From NCBI RefSeq assembly GCF_905171765.1, contig NC_053390.1, positions 590,637,793-590,701,792 of the forward strand: 64,000 bases of DNA, in the 5' to 3' direction. Position numbers and translations under genes: made by a program. Each line of letters starts with the position of its first letter. Positions within the stretch are counted from its first letter, which is position 1. Shown here piece after piece: positions 39,369 through 49,722 of the stretch. This DNA comes from Bufo bufo (Eukaryota > Chordata > Amphibia > Anura > Bufonidae). The notes beneath the pieces are model-generated. The model was given only the letters and a program-made list of their open reading frames with translations, was not told where the DNA came from and did not search any database.

Positions 39369-41873
39369 CCTGAATTTTCTAAATGTAAGCTTTCGGTACC
39401 CATTACGATTTCTCTGGGAGTAGATAAATGGCTGGGTAAGGCCTTTATTGATTCTGGCTCAGCGGCTAGCTTTATTGACTCTGAGTATGCTGTAAGATTG
39501 GGTATTCCTATGTTTGCCTTACCAACTCCTATCCATGTCATGGCTATTGATGCTACTCCTCTTATTGGTGGTACGGTGAGCTTATGTACCTCGGAGACTT
39601 CTCTAACCGTGGGTGTGTGCCACTCAGAGAGATGTTCGCTTTTAGTCCTGGAGAACCTACCGGCTGAGGTGGTACTAGGTTTGCCTTGGCTCCGACTACA
39701 TAACCCCACTATAGATTGGTCCAATGGGGAGTTGGTGAGATGGGGGCCTAAGTGTGACTCGTGCTTGTCCATGGTACAGGCTGGGGTCTCAGTAAAGTCT
39801 GATACTTTACCCACTGTTGTTATGGAATATTCTGATGTATTCTCATCACCAACCCCGGAGGTTCTACCCCCCCCCCCCCATAGACCTTATGATTGTACCA
39901 TAGAGCTAGAAGAGGGGGCCAAGTTTCCTAAAGGACGAATTTATAATCTTTCTATGCCCGAACGCAAGGCTATGGAAGATTATATTAAGGAGAGCCTTGG
40001 TAAAGGGCATATTAGACCTTCTGTCTCTCCTATGGGGGCGGGGTTTTTCTTCATTAAGAAAAAAGATGGTGGTCTTAGGCCATGTATCAATTACCGGAGA
40101 TTAAATAAAATCACTGTCCAGAATAGATACTCCCTCCCATTGATTCCGTATTTATTTAACCAGGTTCTGGGGGCAACCTGGTTTTCCAAAATTGACCTGA
40201 AAGGGGCATGCAATCTAATCCGAATCAAGGAGGGAGACGAATGGAAGACTCAGCAATGCCCCAGCTGTGTTCCAAAACTTCATGAATGACATTCTTAGGG
40301 AGTTCTTAGGTAAATTTGTTATTGTCTATCTTGATGACATTTTGATATTCTCTCCTGACTTCGAATCCCATGTGTCTCATGTTAAACAAGTATTAGAGGT
40401 GTTGAGGGAGAATCAGCTATCCGCTAAGCAAGAGAAATGTGTCTTTGGTGTACAGGAGATTCTGTTTCTAGGGCATGTTCTGACTCCTCACGCCTTCAAG
40501 ATGGATCCTGGTAAGGTACTAGCAATTAAGGAATGGGTAAGACCTTCATCCTTAAAGGCCTTACAACGGTTCTTAGGTTTCGCCAATTACTATCGTAAAT
40601 TTATTATGAATTTTTCCGTAATTGCTAAACCGTTGACCGACCTTACTAAGAAAGGGGCGGATTTGGAGAATTGGTCTACTGAGGCCATTTCTTCATTTGA
40701 AAAATTAAAAAAGGCATTCAGTAGCGCTCCCATTCTGATCCAGCCTGATCAGGAGAAACATTTATTGTGGAGGTGGATGCGTCCGAGGACGGCGCAGGAG
40801 CAGTCCTTTCACAAGGTCCTGCTAGCCTCACTAATCTGAGACCATGTGCCTTCTTCTCCAGGAAATTCTCTCCCACGGAGAAAAACTACGACATAGGGAA
40901 TAGGGAGCTGCTGGCCATTAAATGGGCATTTGAGGAGTGGAGGCATTTTCTGGAGGGGGCAAGGCATTGTGTAACTGTTGTCACTGACCATAAAAACCTT
41001 ATGTTTCTCGAGTCTGCTAAGAGGTTGAATCCCCGTCAAGCCAGATGGGCTCTGTTTTTTACTCGTTTTGATTTTTCCATTACGTTCAGGCCGGGAAGTA
41101 AAAATGTGAAGGTGGACGCATTATCTCAGAGCTTCCAGGCTTTTCAACCTACTGAGGTACCACCTGAATCCATCCTGCCAGCAAAAATCTTCTTAGCAGC
41201 TCTTACCCAGGATATCTCGGCTCGCATTAGGTCTGAACAACATCTGGCACTGGTATCCACCCCAACAGATAAGTTGTTTGTTCCCATACAATTTCGTCTC
41301 CAGCTGTTGGGTGAGTGTCACGATTCTGCCTTTAGTGGACATCCGGGTGTTGAGGGCACTAAGGATCTGGTTTCTAGATCTTATTGGTGGCCCACTCTAA
41401 CTAGGGATGTCAAGTCCTACGTGTCAGCCTGTGAGGTTTGTGCCAGGTCCAAGACACCTAGGACTCGCCCTGCTGGTAACCTACGACCCCTACCCATTCC
41501 CAGTAGACCCTGGTCCCATATCTCGATGGACTTTATAACTGACCTACCGCTGGCGAAGGGTAAAACTGTAGTTTGGGTAGTGGTCGATAGGTTTAGCAAG
41601 ATGGTCCATTTCATTCCCCTGTCTATACTCCGGAATGCCAAAACCTTGGCGTCTATTTTTGTGAAAGAAATTGTTCGATTGCATGGTATCCCGGAAAATA
41701 TTGTTTTTGACAGGGGTGTGCAGTTTGTGTCCAAATTCTGGAGGGCCTTCTGTCAAAAATGTAAAATTTCATTGTCTTTTTCCTCTGCCTACCACCCTGA
41801 GAGTAATGGGCAGACTGAACGCCTTAATCAGTCTGTCGAACAATTCTTGAGGTCGTATGTTGTTGATGGGTGA
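39369..41873 (+). pseudogene. Gypsy-2 protease, RT, RNase H, integrase (frameshifted)
   Basis: Protease has FIDSGSAASFIDSEYAVRLG. RT has FFFIKKKDGGLRPCINYRRL, a deletion of roughly 55-60 bp at about 40,252 that removes the segment ending in the family's VMPFGL box, then APAVFQ-type continuation and YLDDILIFSPDF (catalytic YLDD intact). A frameshift near 40,765 leads to RNase H VDASEDGAGAVLSQG, NRELLAIKWAFEEWRHFLEG and VTDHKNLMF. The integrase zinc module is HPGVEGTKDLVSRSYWW...CEVCARSK, and the core has MDFITDLP, FDRGVQFVSKFW and ESNGQTERLNQ. A stop after RSYVVDG ends this part. The reading frame is damaged in at least three places. Confidence 0.9.
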
Positions 41874-42652
41874 AATTTCTTCCATTGGCTGAATTTGCTT
41901 TGAATCACCGTGTCAATTCTTCTGCTGGGGTTTCACCTTTCTTTTGTAACCATGGTTTCCATCCCCGTTTTCATTCTGGGTCATCCGTCTCCTCCTCTAA
42001 CCCTGAGGTGGATAGGCTCTCCTCTGAACTGTGCAGAGTTTGGGCCCGGGTTCAATCGAACTTAGAAAAGGCTCAAAGTTCTTAGAAACTCAAGGCCGAT
42101 AGGAGACGTTCAAAGGGGGTGAATTTTCAGGTTGGGGATAAGGTATGGTTGTCCTCCAAGAATCTCTCTCTTAAGGTAGATTCTAAAAAGTTTGCTCCTC
42201 GTTTTATTGGACCATATAAGATCACGGAAGTGATTAACCCGGTATCTTTTAGGTTGGAGCTGCCCGAGTCATTCCACATTCATAATGTGTTCCATAAGTC
42301 TCTACTTAAAAAATATTTTGAACCGGTAGTACCATCGAAAGCCTTGCCTCCGCCAGTTCTTGTTAATGATGCTGTCGAGTATGTGGTGTCTAAAATAGTG
42401 GATGTCAGGAAGGTGCGTAATTCCTTGCAGTACCTGATTCACTGGAAGGGGTATGGACCTGAAGAGAGATCTTGGGTACCTGCCAGGGAGGTTCATGCTC
42501 CTAGACTTGTTCGAAAATTTCATTTAGAACACCCTGAAAAGCCATCGCCTGAAGTCTTGGGTCCGGTGGCCCCTCGTAAAAGGGGGGGGGGTACTGTAAC
42601 GGGGTTCCGAAGGTGCACTCGGTCCCCCATTACCCGCAGACCTGTTGCTTAG
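41870..42652 (+). pseudogene. Gypsy-2 integrase C-terminus and chromodomain
   Basis: Two open parts (41,870-42,085 and 42,119-42,652) separated by a TAG after KAQSS (42,083-42,085). It has [20 protein letters not shown], then GPY/F module FAPRFIGPYKITEVINPVSF, FHIHNVFHKSLLKKYFEP, and chromodomain VVSKIVDVRKVRNSLQYLIH with WKGYGPEERSWVPAREV. The frame ends inside the 3' LTR. Confidence 0.9.
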
Positions 42653-43222
42653 CTTTGGGAATGAGGATCTGTGTTTGACCTCATTCCCAGGGCGGCGTTA
42701 CTAGCTGGGTGGCTCCCTGCTCCTAAGTCTGCCTTGAGCGCCGAGCTGATCACTCGGTGCTCGACTGGTTGGTCTGTTGGTCATGTGACGCTGGCCACGT
42801 CACATGACCCTCACTCCCCACTATAAATACAGGCAGCCTGCTGGCCACAGGTTGCCTGTTAATTTAGGTTCCACCTGTGATTTGGTCTTTCCTGGCGTAC
42901 TTACCTCCTGCTGAATTCCTGACGATCCTCTGCCTGCTCCTTGTGTACTTTGCTGCTCTCCTGGTATTTATGACCCCGGCTTCTCCTGACAATTCTCTGC
43001 TTGCTCCCTTTGTACTTTGTAGCTTTCCTGGTATTGACTCGGTCCGTTCACGTCCTGTTGTTTGTCTGTCTGTCATCCCTGCACTTATTCCAAGTTAGGG
43101 ATTGCCGTCCAGTTGTCCCCTGTCATTAGGACTCGCGAGGCTAGTAGGCAGGGCCAGGGGTAAGGGTGGAGCGCAGTGGTCACTTCCCTTCCCCCTGTGT
43201 GTGTGTGTACGCGACCGTTACA
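42595..43222 (+). repeat. Gypsy-2 3' LTR
   Basis: 628 bp, matching the 5' LTR except for a few changes (for example tcctcctgtg/tccacctgtg, tgtttgtttgtc/tgtttgtc). The pol frame reads 57 nt into it before a stop. Confidence 0.95.
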
Positions 43223-43264
43223 GCATGGATCCCTCAGGACTTGTCCGTACCTTGTACAGAATAG
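43223..43264 (+). pseudogene. Last codons of the hAT transposase, displaced by gypsy-2
   Basis: The frame before gypsy-2 ends ...KMNQA. After the repeated GCATG it resumes as WIPQDLSVPCTE and then TAG (43,262-43,264). This follows directly from removing the insertion and one copy of its target duplication. Confidence 0.75.
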
Positions 43265-43540
43265 ACATGTAGACCGGCACTAAGCAGCCATTGTTATACT
43301 GCAGCGCAATTGCTCATGTTTGTATCTTGGATATTTCACACTCTTTTGGAGTGTACCTTAATTGTACAAAATTAAAGTAAAACCAAAAACCTGTGTTGGC
43401 TATCTCGTCCTCCTCCACCACCGCTTCCACCTAATCCGCTACGTCCACCGCCTCCTCAAACTCCTACTCCATATGAAACTCCACCTCATAAATCCATTTT
43501 TTTTTTGTACGTGTTTTATTTTATATCCTTTCACTACTTT

Positions 43541-44170
43541 GTCATTTACATTTTCGGGTGAAATTCACCCATTTTTGGATGTATAGTACCACTGCTATAC
43601 CTAGTAGACCGGTAAAAAAAATAAAAAAAATTGTCAGTTACATTTTATGGTGAAATTAACAAAATTTTGGGTGTATAGTACCACTGCTATACCTAGTAGA
43701 CAGATTAAACAAAAAAATAAAAATTTGTCATTTACTTTTTTGAGTGAAATGAACCAATTTTTGGGTGTATAGTACCACTGCTATACCTAGTAGGCCGGTT
43801 AAAAAATAAATAAATTGTCATTTACATTTTAGGGTGAAATTCACCAATTTTGGTGTGTATAGTACCACTGCTATACCTAGTGGAACGGATAAAAAAAATT
43901 GTCAGTTACATTTTCTGGCGAAAAAAACGAATTTTTGGGTGTATAGTACCACTGCTATACCTAGTAGACAGGTTAAAAAATAAATAAATTGTCAGTTATA
44001 TATTCTGGTGAAATTCACCAATTTTTGGGTGTAATATACCCCTCCTCTACCTAGTTGACAGCTTAATAAATTTCAATAATTTTTCTGTTACATTCTCTGG
44101 TTGACATTATACAATTTTAGACGTGAATAAACACCTGCTATGCATAGGTGACAGGGAATAAAATTTAATA
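43541..44170 (+). repeat. Roughly 90-bp minisatellite downstream of hAT transposase (about 7 copies)
   Basis: Unit: 'gtcatttacattttagggtg', 'aaattcaccaatttttgggt', 'gtatagtaccactgctatac', 'ctagtagaccggttaaaaaa'. Copies start near 43,541, 43,633, 43,728, 43,818, 43,900, 43,991 and 44,086, with decay towards the right. It is unrelated in sequence to the 118-bp array on the other side of the transposase. Confidence 0.92.
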
Positions 44171-44240
44171 AATTATTCAGTAATTAATGCGCACCACATC
44201 CTACATTCAACTATCATTGACTGACCGCTGTATCTGTATA

Positions 44241-45794
44241 CAGTCGTGGCCAAAAGTTTTGAGAATGACACAAATATTAGTTTTCACAAAGTTTGCTGCT
44301 AAACTGCTTTTAGATCTTTGTTTCAGTTGTTTCTGTGATGTAGTGAAATATAATTACACGCACTTCATACGTTTCAAAGGCTTTTATCGACAATTACATG
44401 ACATTTATGCAAAGAGTCAGTATTTGCAGTGTTGGCCCTTCTTTTTCAGGACCTCTGCAATCCGACTGGGCATGCTCTCAATCAACTTCTGGGCCAATTC
44501 CTGTGTGATAGCAACCCATTCTTTCATAATCACTTTTTGGAGTTTGTCCGAATTAGTGGGTTTTTGTTTGTCCACCCGCCTCTTGAGGATTGACCACAAG
44601 TTCTCAATGGGATTAAGATCTGGGGAGTTTCCAGGCCATGGACCCAAAATGTCAACGTTTTGGTCCCCGAGCCACTTAGTTATCACTTTTGCCTTATGGC
44701 ACGGTGCTCCATCGTGCTGGAAAATACATTGTTCTTCACCAAACTGTTGTTGGATTGTTGGAAGAAGTTGCTGTTGGAGGGTGTTTTGGTACCATTCTTT
44801 ATTCATGGCTGTGTTTTTGGGCAAAATTGTGAGTGAGCCCACTCTCTTGGATGAGAAGCAACCCCACACATGAATGGTCTCAGGATGCTTTACTGTTGGC
44901 ATGACACAGGACTGATGGTAGCGCTCACCTTTTCTTCTCCGGACAAGCCTTTTTCCAGATGCCCCAAACAATCGGAAAGAGGCTTCATCGGAGAATATGA
45001 CTTAGCCCCAGTCCTCAGCAGTCCATTCACCATACTTTCTGCAGATCAATCTGTCCCTGATTTTTTTTTGGGAGAGAAGTGGCTTCTTTGCTGGCCTTCT
45101 TGACACCAGGCCATCTTCCAAAAGTCTTAGCCTCACTGTGCGTGCAGATGCGCTCACACCTGCCTGCTGCCATTCCTGAGCAAGCTCTGCACTGGTGGCA
45201 CTCCGATCCCGCAGCTGAATCCTCTTTAGGAGACGATCCTGGCACTTGCTGGAGTTTCTTGGACGCCCTGAAGCCTTCTTAACAAGAATTGAACCTCTTT
45301 CCTTGAAGTTCTTGATGATCCTATAAATTGTTGATTGAGGTGAAATCTTAGTAGCCACAATATCCTTGCCTGTGAAGCCATTTTTATGCAACGCAATGAT
45401 GGCTGCACGCGTTTCTTTGCAGGTCACCATGGTTAACAATGGAAGAACAATGATTTCAAGCATCACCCTCCTTTTAACATGTCAAGTCTGCCATTTTAAC
45501 CCAATCAGCCTGACATAATGATCTCCAGCCTTGTGCTCGTCAACATTCTCACCTGAGTTAACAAGACGATTACTGAAATGATCTCAGCAGGTCCTTTAAT
45601 GACAGCAATGAAATGCAGTGGAAAGTTTTTTTTGGGATTAAGTTAATTTTCATGGCAAACAAGGACTATGAAATTCATCTGATCACTCTTCATAACATTC
45701 TGGAGTATATGCAAATTGCTATTATAAAAACTTAAGCAGCAACTTTTCCAATTTCCAATATTTATCTAATTCTCAAAACTTTTGGCCACGACTG
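44241..45794 (-). mobile_element. Tc1/mariner transposon 2 (one nonsense codon)
   Basis: 1554 bp. Starts CAGTCGTGGCCAAAAG and ends CTTTTGGCCACGACTG, flanked by TA on both sides (44,239-44,240; 45,795-45,796). The transposase lies on the minus strand. It inserted at the right edge of the roughly 90-bp minisatellite region, and a MITE follows 10 bp after it. Confidence 0.93.
44417..45466 (-). pseudogene. Tc1-like transposase with a premature stop
   Basis: 349 codons in one frame, broken only by TAA at 45,002-45,004 between EDWG and VIFSDEASF, where lysine is usual (AAA to TAA). The N-terminal helix-turn-helix region has FTGKDIVATKISPQSTIYRI and GRPRNSSK. The catalytic D is in FSDEASF, the second D in FQHDGAPCH, and E in NPIENLWSILK. 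It starts MMLEIIVLPLLTMVTCKET; the real start may be the MVTCKETRAAI further in. All else is intact, so inactivation looks recent. Confidence 0.92.
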
Positions 45795-45804
45795 TACACA
45801 CTTA

Positions 45805-46129
45805 GGCCTCATGCACATGACCGTTGTGTGTTTTGCGGTCCGCAAATTGCAGATCCGCAAAACACGGATGGCGTTCGTGTGCGTTCCGCAATTTGCGGAA
45901 TGGCACGGAGAGCCATTGGTATAACTGCCTATTCTTGTCCGCAAAACGGACAAGAATAGGACAGGTTATATATTTTTTTCAGACCACGGAACGAAGCAAC
46001 GGATGCGGCCGATGCGGACAGCACACGTCCGCATCTTTTGCGGCCCCATTGCATTGAATGGGTCCGCATCCAAGCCGCAAAAACTGCGGCTCGGATGCGG
46101 ACCAAAACAACGGTCGTGTGCATGAGGCC
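45805..46129. mobile_element. Harbinger-like MITE ('GGCCTCATGCACAC' family)
   Basis: TIRs GGCCTCATGCACATGACCG and CGGTCGTGTGCATGAGGCC with TTA duplications. The interior is rich in 'tgcggaccgcaaa' motifs. It is the best-preserved family member in the window. Confidence 0.8.
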
Positions 46130-46133
46130 TTAG

Positions 46134-46345
46134 ACAGAGAATGCTTTCAATCACTGATAACAGCTCCCCGTGTACAACTATCAGTGATTGACAGGTATCT
46201 CTCTATACACACACAGGGAATGCTATAAATCACTGATAACACCTCCCCCATGTACAACTATCAGTGACTGACAGCTATGTCTGTATACACACACAGAGAA
46301 TGCTATCAATACTGATAACTCCCCCATGTACAACTATCAGGGACT

Positions 46346-46347
<2 letters not shown>
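46134..46347. repeat. Three-copy tandem repeat (about 75 bp)
   Basis: Three copies of 'agagaatgctatcaatcact', 'gataacacctcccccatgta', 'caactatcagtgattgacag' plus 'tatacacacaca', becoming shorter to the right and running into (TA)n. Confidence 0.85.

Positions 46348-46349
<2 letters not shown>

Positions 46350-46381
<32 letters not shown>
46350..46381. repeat. (TA)n tract, target of Tc1-3
   Basis: Uninterrupted AT dinucleotides. Matching tracts at 47,947-47,980 and 51,753-51,785 suggest one original microsatellite split by insertions. Confidence 0.85.
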
Positions 46382-46384
<3 letters not shown>

Positions 46385-47943
46385 TGCTCAAAAAAATAAA
46401 GGGAACACAAAAATAACACATCCTAGATCTGAGTTAATTAACTATTCTTCTGAAATACTTTGTTCTTTACATAGTTGAATGTGCTGACAACAAAATCACA
46501 CAAAAATAAAAAAATGGAAATCAAATTTTTCAACCCATGGAGGTCTGGATTTGGAGTCACACTCAAAATTAAAGTGGAAAAACCCTCTACAGGCTGATCG
46601 AACTTTGATGTAATGTCCTTAAAACAAGTCAAAATGAGGCTCAGTAGTGTGTGTGGCCTCCACGTGCCTGTATGACCTCCCTACAACGCCTGTGCATGCT
46701 CCTGATGAGGTGGCGGATGGTCTCCTGAGGGATCTCCTCCCAGACCTGGACTAAAGCATCTGCCAACTCCTGGACAGTCTGTGGTGCAACGTGACGTTGG
46801 TGGATAGAGTGAGACATGATGTCCCAGATGTGCTCAATTGGATTCAGGTCTGGGGAACGGGCGGGCCAGTCCATAGCATCAATGCCTTCGTCTTGCAGGA
46901 ACTGCTGACACACTCCAGCCACATGAGGTCTAGCATTGTCTTGCATTAGGAGGAACCCAGGGCCAACCGCACCAGCATATGGTCTCACAAGGGGTCTGAG
47001 GATCTCATCTCGGTACCTAATGGCAGTCAGGCTACCTCTGGTGAGCACATGGAGGGCTGTGCGGCCCTCCAAAGAAATGCCACCCCACACCATTACTGAA
47101 CCAATGCCAAACCGGTCATGCTGGAGGATGTTGCAGGCAGCAGAACGTTCTCTACGGCGTCTCCAGACTCTGTCACGTCTGTCACATGTGCTCAGTGTGA
47201 ACCTGCTTTCATCTGTGAAGAGCACAGGGCACCAGTGGCGAATTTGCCAATCTTGGTGTTCTCTGGCAAATGCCAAACGTCCTGCACGGTGTTGGGCTGT
47301 AAACACAACCCCCACCTGTGGACGTCTGGCCCTCATATCACCCTCATGGAGTCTGTTTCTGACCATTTGAGCAGACACATGCACATTTGTGGCCTGCTGT
47401 GGTCATTTTGCAGGGCTCTGGCAGTGTTCCTCCTGTTCCTCCTTGCACAAAGGCGGAGGTAGCGGTCCTGCTGCTGGGTTGTTGCACTTCTACAGCCTCC
47501 TCCACGTCTCCTGATGTACTGGCCTGTCTCCTGGTAGCGCCTGCATGCTCTGGACACTACGCTGACAGACACAGCAAACCTTCTTGCCACAGCTCGCATT
47601 GATGTGCCATCCTGGATAAGCTGCACTACCTGAGCCACTCCGTCTCATGGTACCACTAGAGTGAAAGCACCGCCAGCATTCAAAAGTGACCAAAACATCA
47701 GCCAGGAAGCATAGGAACTGATTAGTGGTCTGTGGTCACCACCTGCAGAACCACTCCTTTATTGGGGGTGTCTTGCTAATTGCCTATAATTTCCACCTGT
47801 TGTCTATCCCATTTGCACAACAGCATGTGAAATTGATTGTCACTCAGTGTTGCTTCCTAAGTGGACAGTTTGATTTTTACAGAAGTGTGATTGACTTGGA
47901 GTTACATTGTGTTGTTTAAGTGTTCCCTTTATTTTTTTGAGCA

Positions 47944-47946
<3 letters not shown>
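46382..47946 (-). mobile_element. Tc1/mariner transposon 3 (in a TA microsatellite)
   Basis: 1565 bp. Starts CACTGCTCAAAAAAATAAAG and ends CTTTATTTTTTTGAGCAGTG, with TA repeats on both sides. The transposase on the minus strand has one frameshift. Confidence 0.93.
46641..47638 (-). pseudogene. Tc1-like transposase, frameshifted
   Basis: N-terminal part (47,333-47,638): [40 protein letters not shown] and [19 protein letters not shown], giving paired helix-turn-helix DNA binding. The frame shifts at about 47,385-47,400 and the remainder (46,641-47,384) has the catalytic D in LFTDESRF, D in LMQDNARPH, and E in NPIEHIWDIM, with 34 residues between the last two (DD34E). It ends ARGGHTHY. Apart from the shift it is complete. 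Confidence 0.9.

Positions 47947-47980
<34 letters not shown>
47947..47980. repeat. (TA)n tract between Tc1-3 and the Penelope element
   Basis: AT dinucleotides followed by an A-rich run (47,981-48,009) that leads into the Penelope-like sequence. Confidence 0.85.
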
Positions 47981-47985
<5 letters not shown>

Positions 47986-48164
47986 AAAAAAAAGAAAAAA
48001 AAAAAAAAAGGGAATGGCAGCACCGTCACAATGAAGTTGGAAGGAAAGGGTGCACAGGCCCAGATGTGGATATAAGCCAATCCAACAAACACAAAAAATG
48101 GAAAAAAGGGCAGCACTCCACTGGATAAAAATAAAATAAACTTTATTTACCCATAGGCAACAGC

Positions 48165-48201
48165 GACGTTTCGGCTCATACACAGGAGCCTTCCTCAAGC
48201 A
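48165..48201 (-). ncRNA. Hammerhead-ribozyme-like motif, left arm
   Basis: Mirror copy of the motif at 51,644-51,680, in the same position of the inverted arm and on the minus strand. It has the same box 1 variant, stem II and GAAA. Confidence 0.45.
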
Positions 48202-49315
48202 GTGTGCATACATCAAAAACTCTGGGTACATATAGTGTTTCAACCAATTAAGAGCAATTACATGTTAAGTGTACATAATTAATAAAAAAATCAAACTACA
48301 TGATGCCATATAAATATAAAGAGCAATGAAGCCAAACATGTGTGAATATTAAATTGTGATACGTACAATAGCAAGATAATATGATAGATATAAATAGTAC
48401 AATACATTTATATTACACAAATCACATAACAAGTGCCAGCTGTGAATGATTACATAAAGTGCAAAGTGCTTACTGTTTACAGGTGATAACCATAATGGAA
48501 GCGGGAGGGAGAGCGGCTGTTGTCCATGTAGACATGTGCGATCCGGCGTGCCTGGACCGCAACTGCGCATGCCCCTATGACGCATAAACTGTGCTTCCGT
48601 CTAGCATTAGCCTCGTCACGCAACGCATGCGCTCTTGGGCTACAATGCTAATGCGGCCATTTTGGATAAGGGAAAAACGCCCACTGAGTTACGCTGCTAT
48701 TGAAAACAACTAATTGTCCCGGTATATCGCAGGCTCGGGGTGAAAGAGGACATATATACATGTCCGAGTGTCTCAGCGGCTAAGAGGACTAAGGAGAAGG
48801 CCAACACCTACAAATTGAAGTGGGCACCCCACCAAGACTATAGAGCGGTAGCGCATCCGCATGTAAATGCCGAGTCGCACCGCTACTTCAGTCAAAGTCC
48901 ATCCATCGCCACCTCACTCTGAGGGTTCTCCTCATCACACCCCGCCATACTAATAACGGAATCTGGGTTAAAGATACAGAAGTAGTTATTTAAAGAAATG
49001 CACAAGTCTAAAGATCATGTAGTGCATGGGCAGACGCGTCCAGACATCGTGACCACACAGCCCCCATGGGCATAATGCCACCTCCCCAAACTCCAAATCC
49101 AATGAAAATTTATCTGAAAAAATAAAAAAGGAAAAAGAAAAAAGAGAGAAAAGAAAAATACATTAAAATTTTTTACAAAGATCAAAAAACTTGTTCTTGA
49201 CCAGAAAAGACTTGCAGAATAAACCTTAGGATATATGTTTTGTATACACAAATCACATATTACACAGAAAGACAGTCGACATTCAGAATGCAACGAGAGA
49301 GGGCAAACCACGCAG

Positions 49316-49721
49316 TTAGCTCACTCCAACCCTATAGTCCACATTAAGACCACATGGCTGTAGAGAATTAAGCGTAAAGATCCACTTGAGCTCTCTCCTT
49401 TTTAGGAGTCCAATCCTGTTGCCACCTCTCCTTGGCATTGGTATATGGTCAATGATGTAACACCTCAGATCTTTCTCAGTGTGTTTATGATTGGTAAAGT
49501 GTTTAGAGACTGGTAAATCCAGCCGTTTCTTCCTCACACTAAGTCGATGATTATTAAATCTTGTCTTGAAGTCAGTTGATGTTTCTCCAACGTATAGCAA
49601 ATTACATGGACAAACAATCACGTAAACAACGTGATTGGAGTCACAAGTCAGATAATGTCTTATCTGATATGAGACCCCAGTTTGTGGGTGTATAAAGGAC
49701 CTACCCTTGATCATGTATTTG
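49316..49721 (-). pseudogene. Penelope-like GIY-YIG endonuclease, inverted copy
   Basis: Identical in sequence to the C-terminal part of the + strand copy from KYMIKGRSFIHPQTG to NVDYRVGVS, read on the minus strand. It lacks everything N-terminal, so it is only a fragment of the nuclease with intact reading frame. Confidence 0.85.
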
Positions 49722-49722
49722 T

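Larger units (their letters stand above)
37840..43222 (+). mobile_element. Ty3/gypsy chromovirus retrotransposon 2
   Basis: 5383 bp, + strand, between perfect 5-bp duplications GCATG (37,835-37,839 and 43,223-43,227). LTRs are 37,840-38,471 and 42,595-43,222. Internal order is gag, protease, RT, RNase H, integrase, chromodomain. A G-rich polypurine tract (AAAAGGGGGGGGGGTAC) sits directly before the 3' LTR. Several frameshifts and a deletion in RT mean this copy cannot move by itself. No env. Confidence 0.95.
48093..49721 (-). repeat. Left arm of 1629-bp inverted repeat
   Basis: Reverse complement of 50,124-51,752. Both arms are exactly equal in length. The mismatches seen are at 48,112 (C versus expected A) and in the 'aattgtgatacg' / 'cgtatcacgatt' position near 48,355. 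Confidence 0.93.

Noticed and set aside
28170..43222. Endogenous retrovirus with env
   Set aside because: Both elements have gag-pol with a chromodomain and end at the LTR without any env-like frame. They are Ty3/gypsy chromoviruses.
48349..49311. Identical open frames in both Penelope arms (78, 60 and 98 aa)
   Set aside because: They lie in the non-coding 3' region of the element and are duplicated only because the arms are. No domain or start context.
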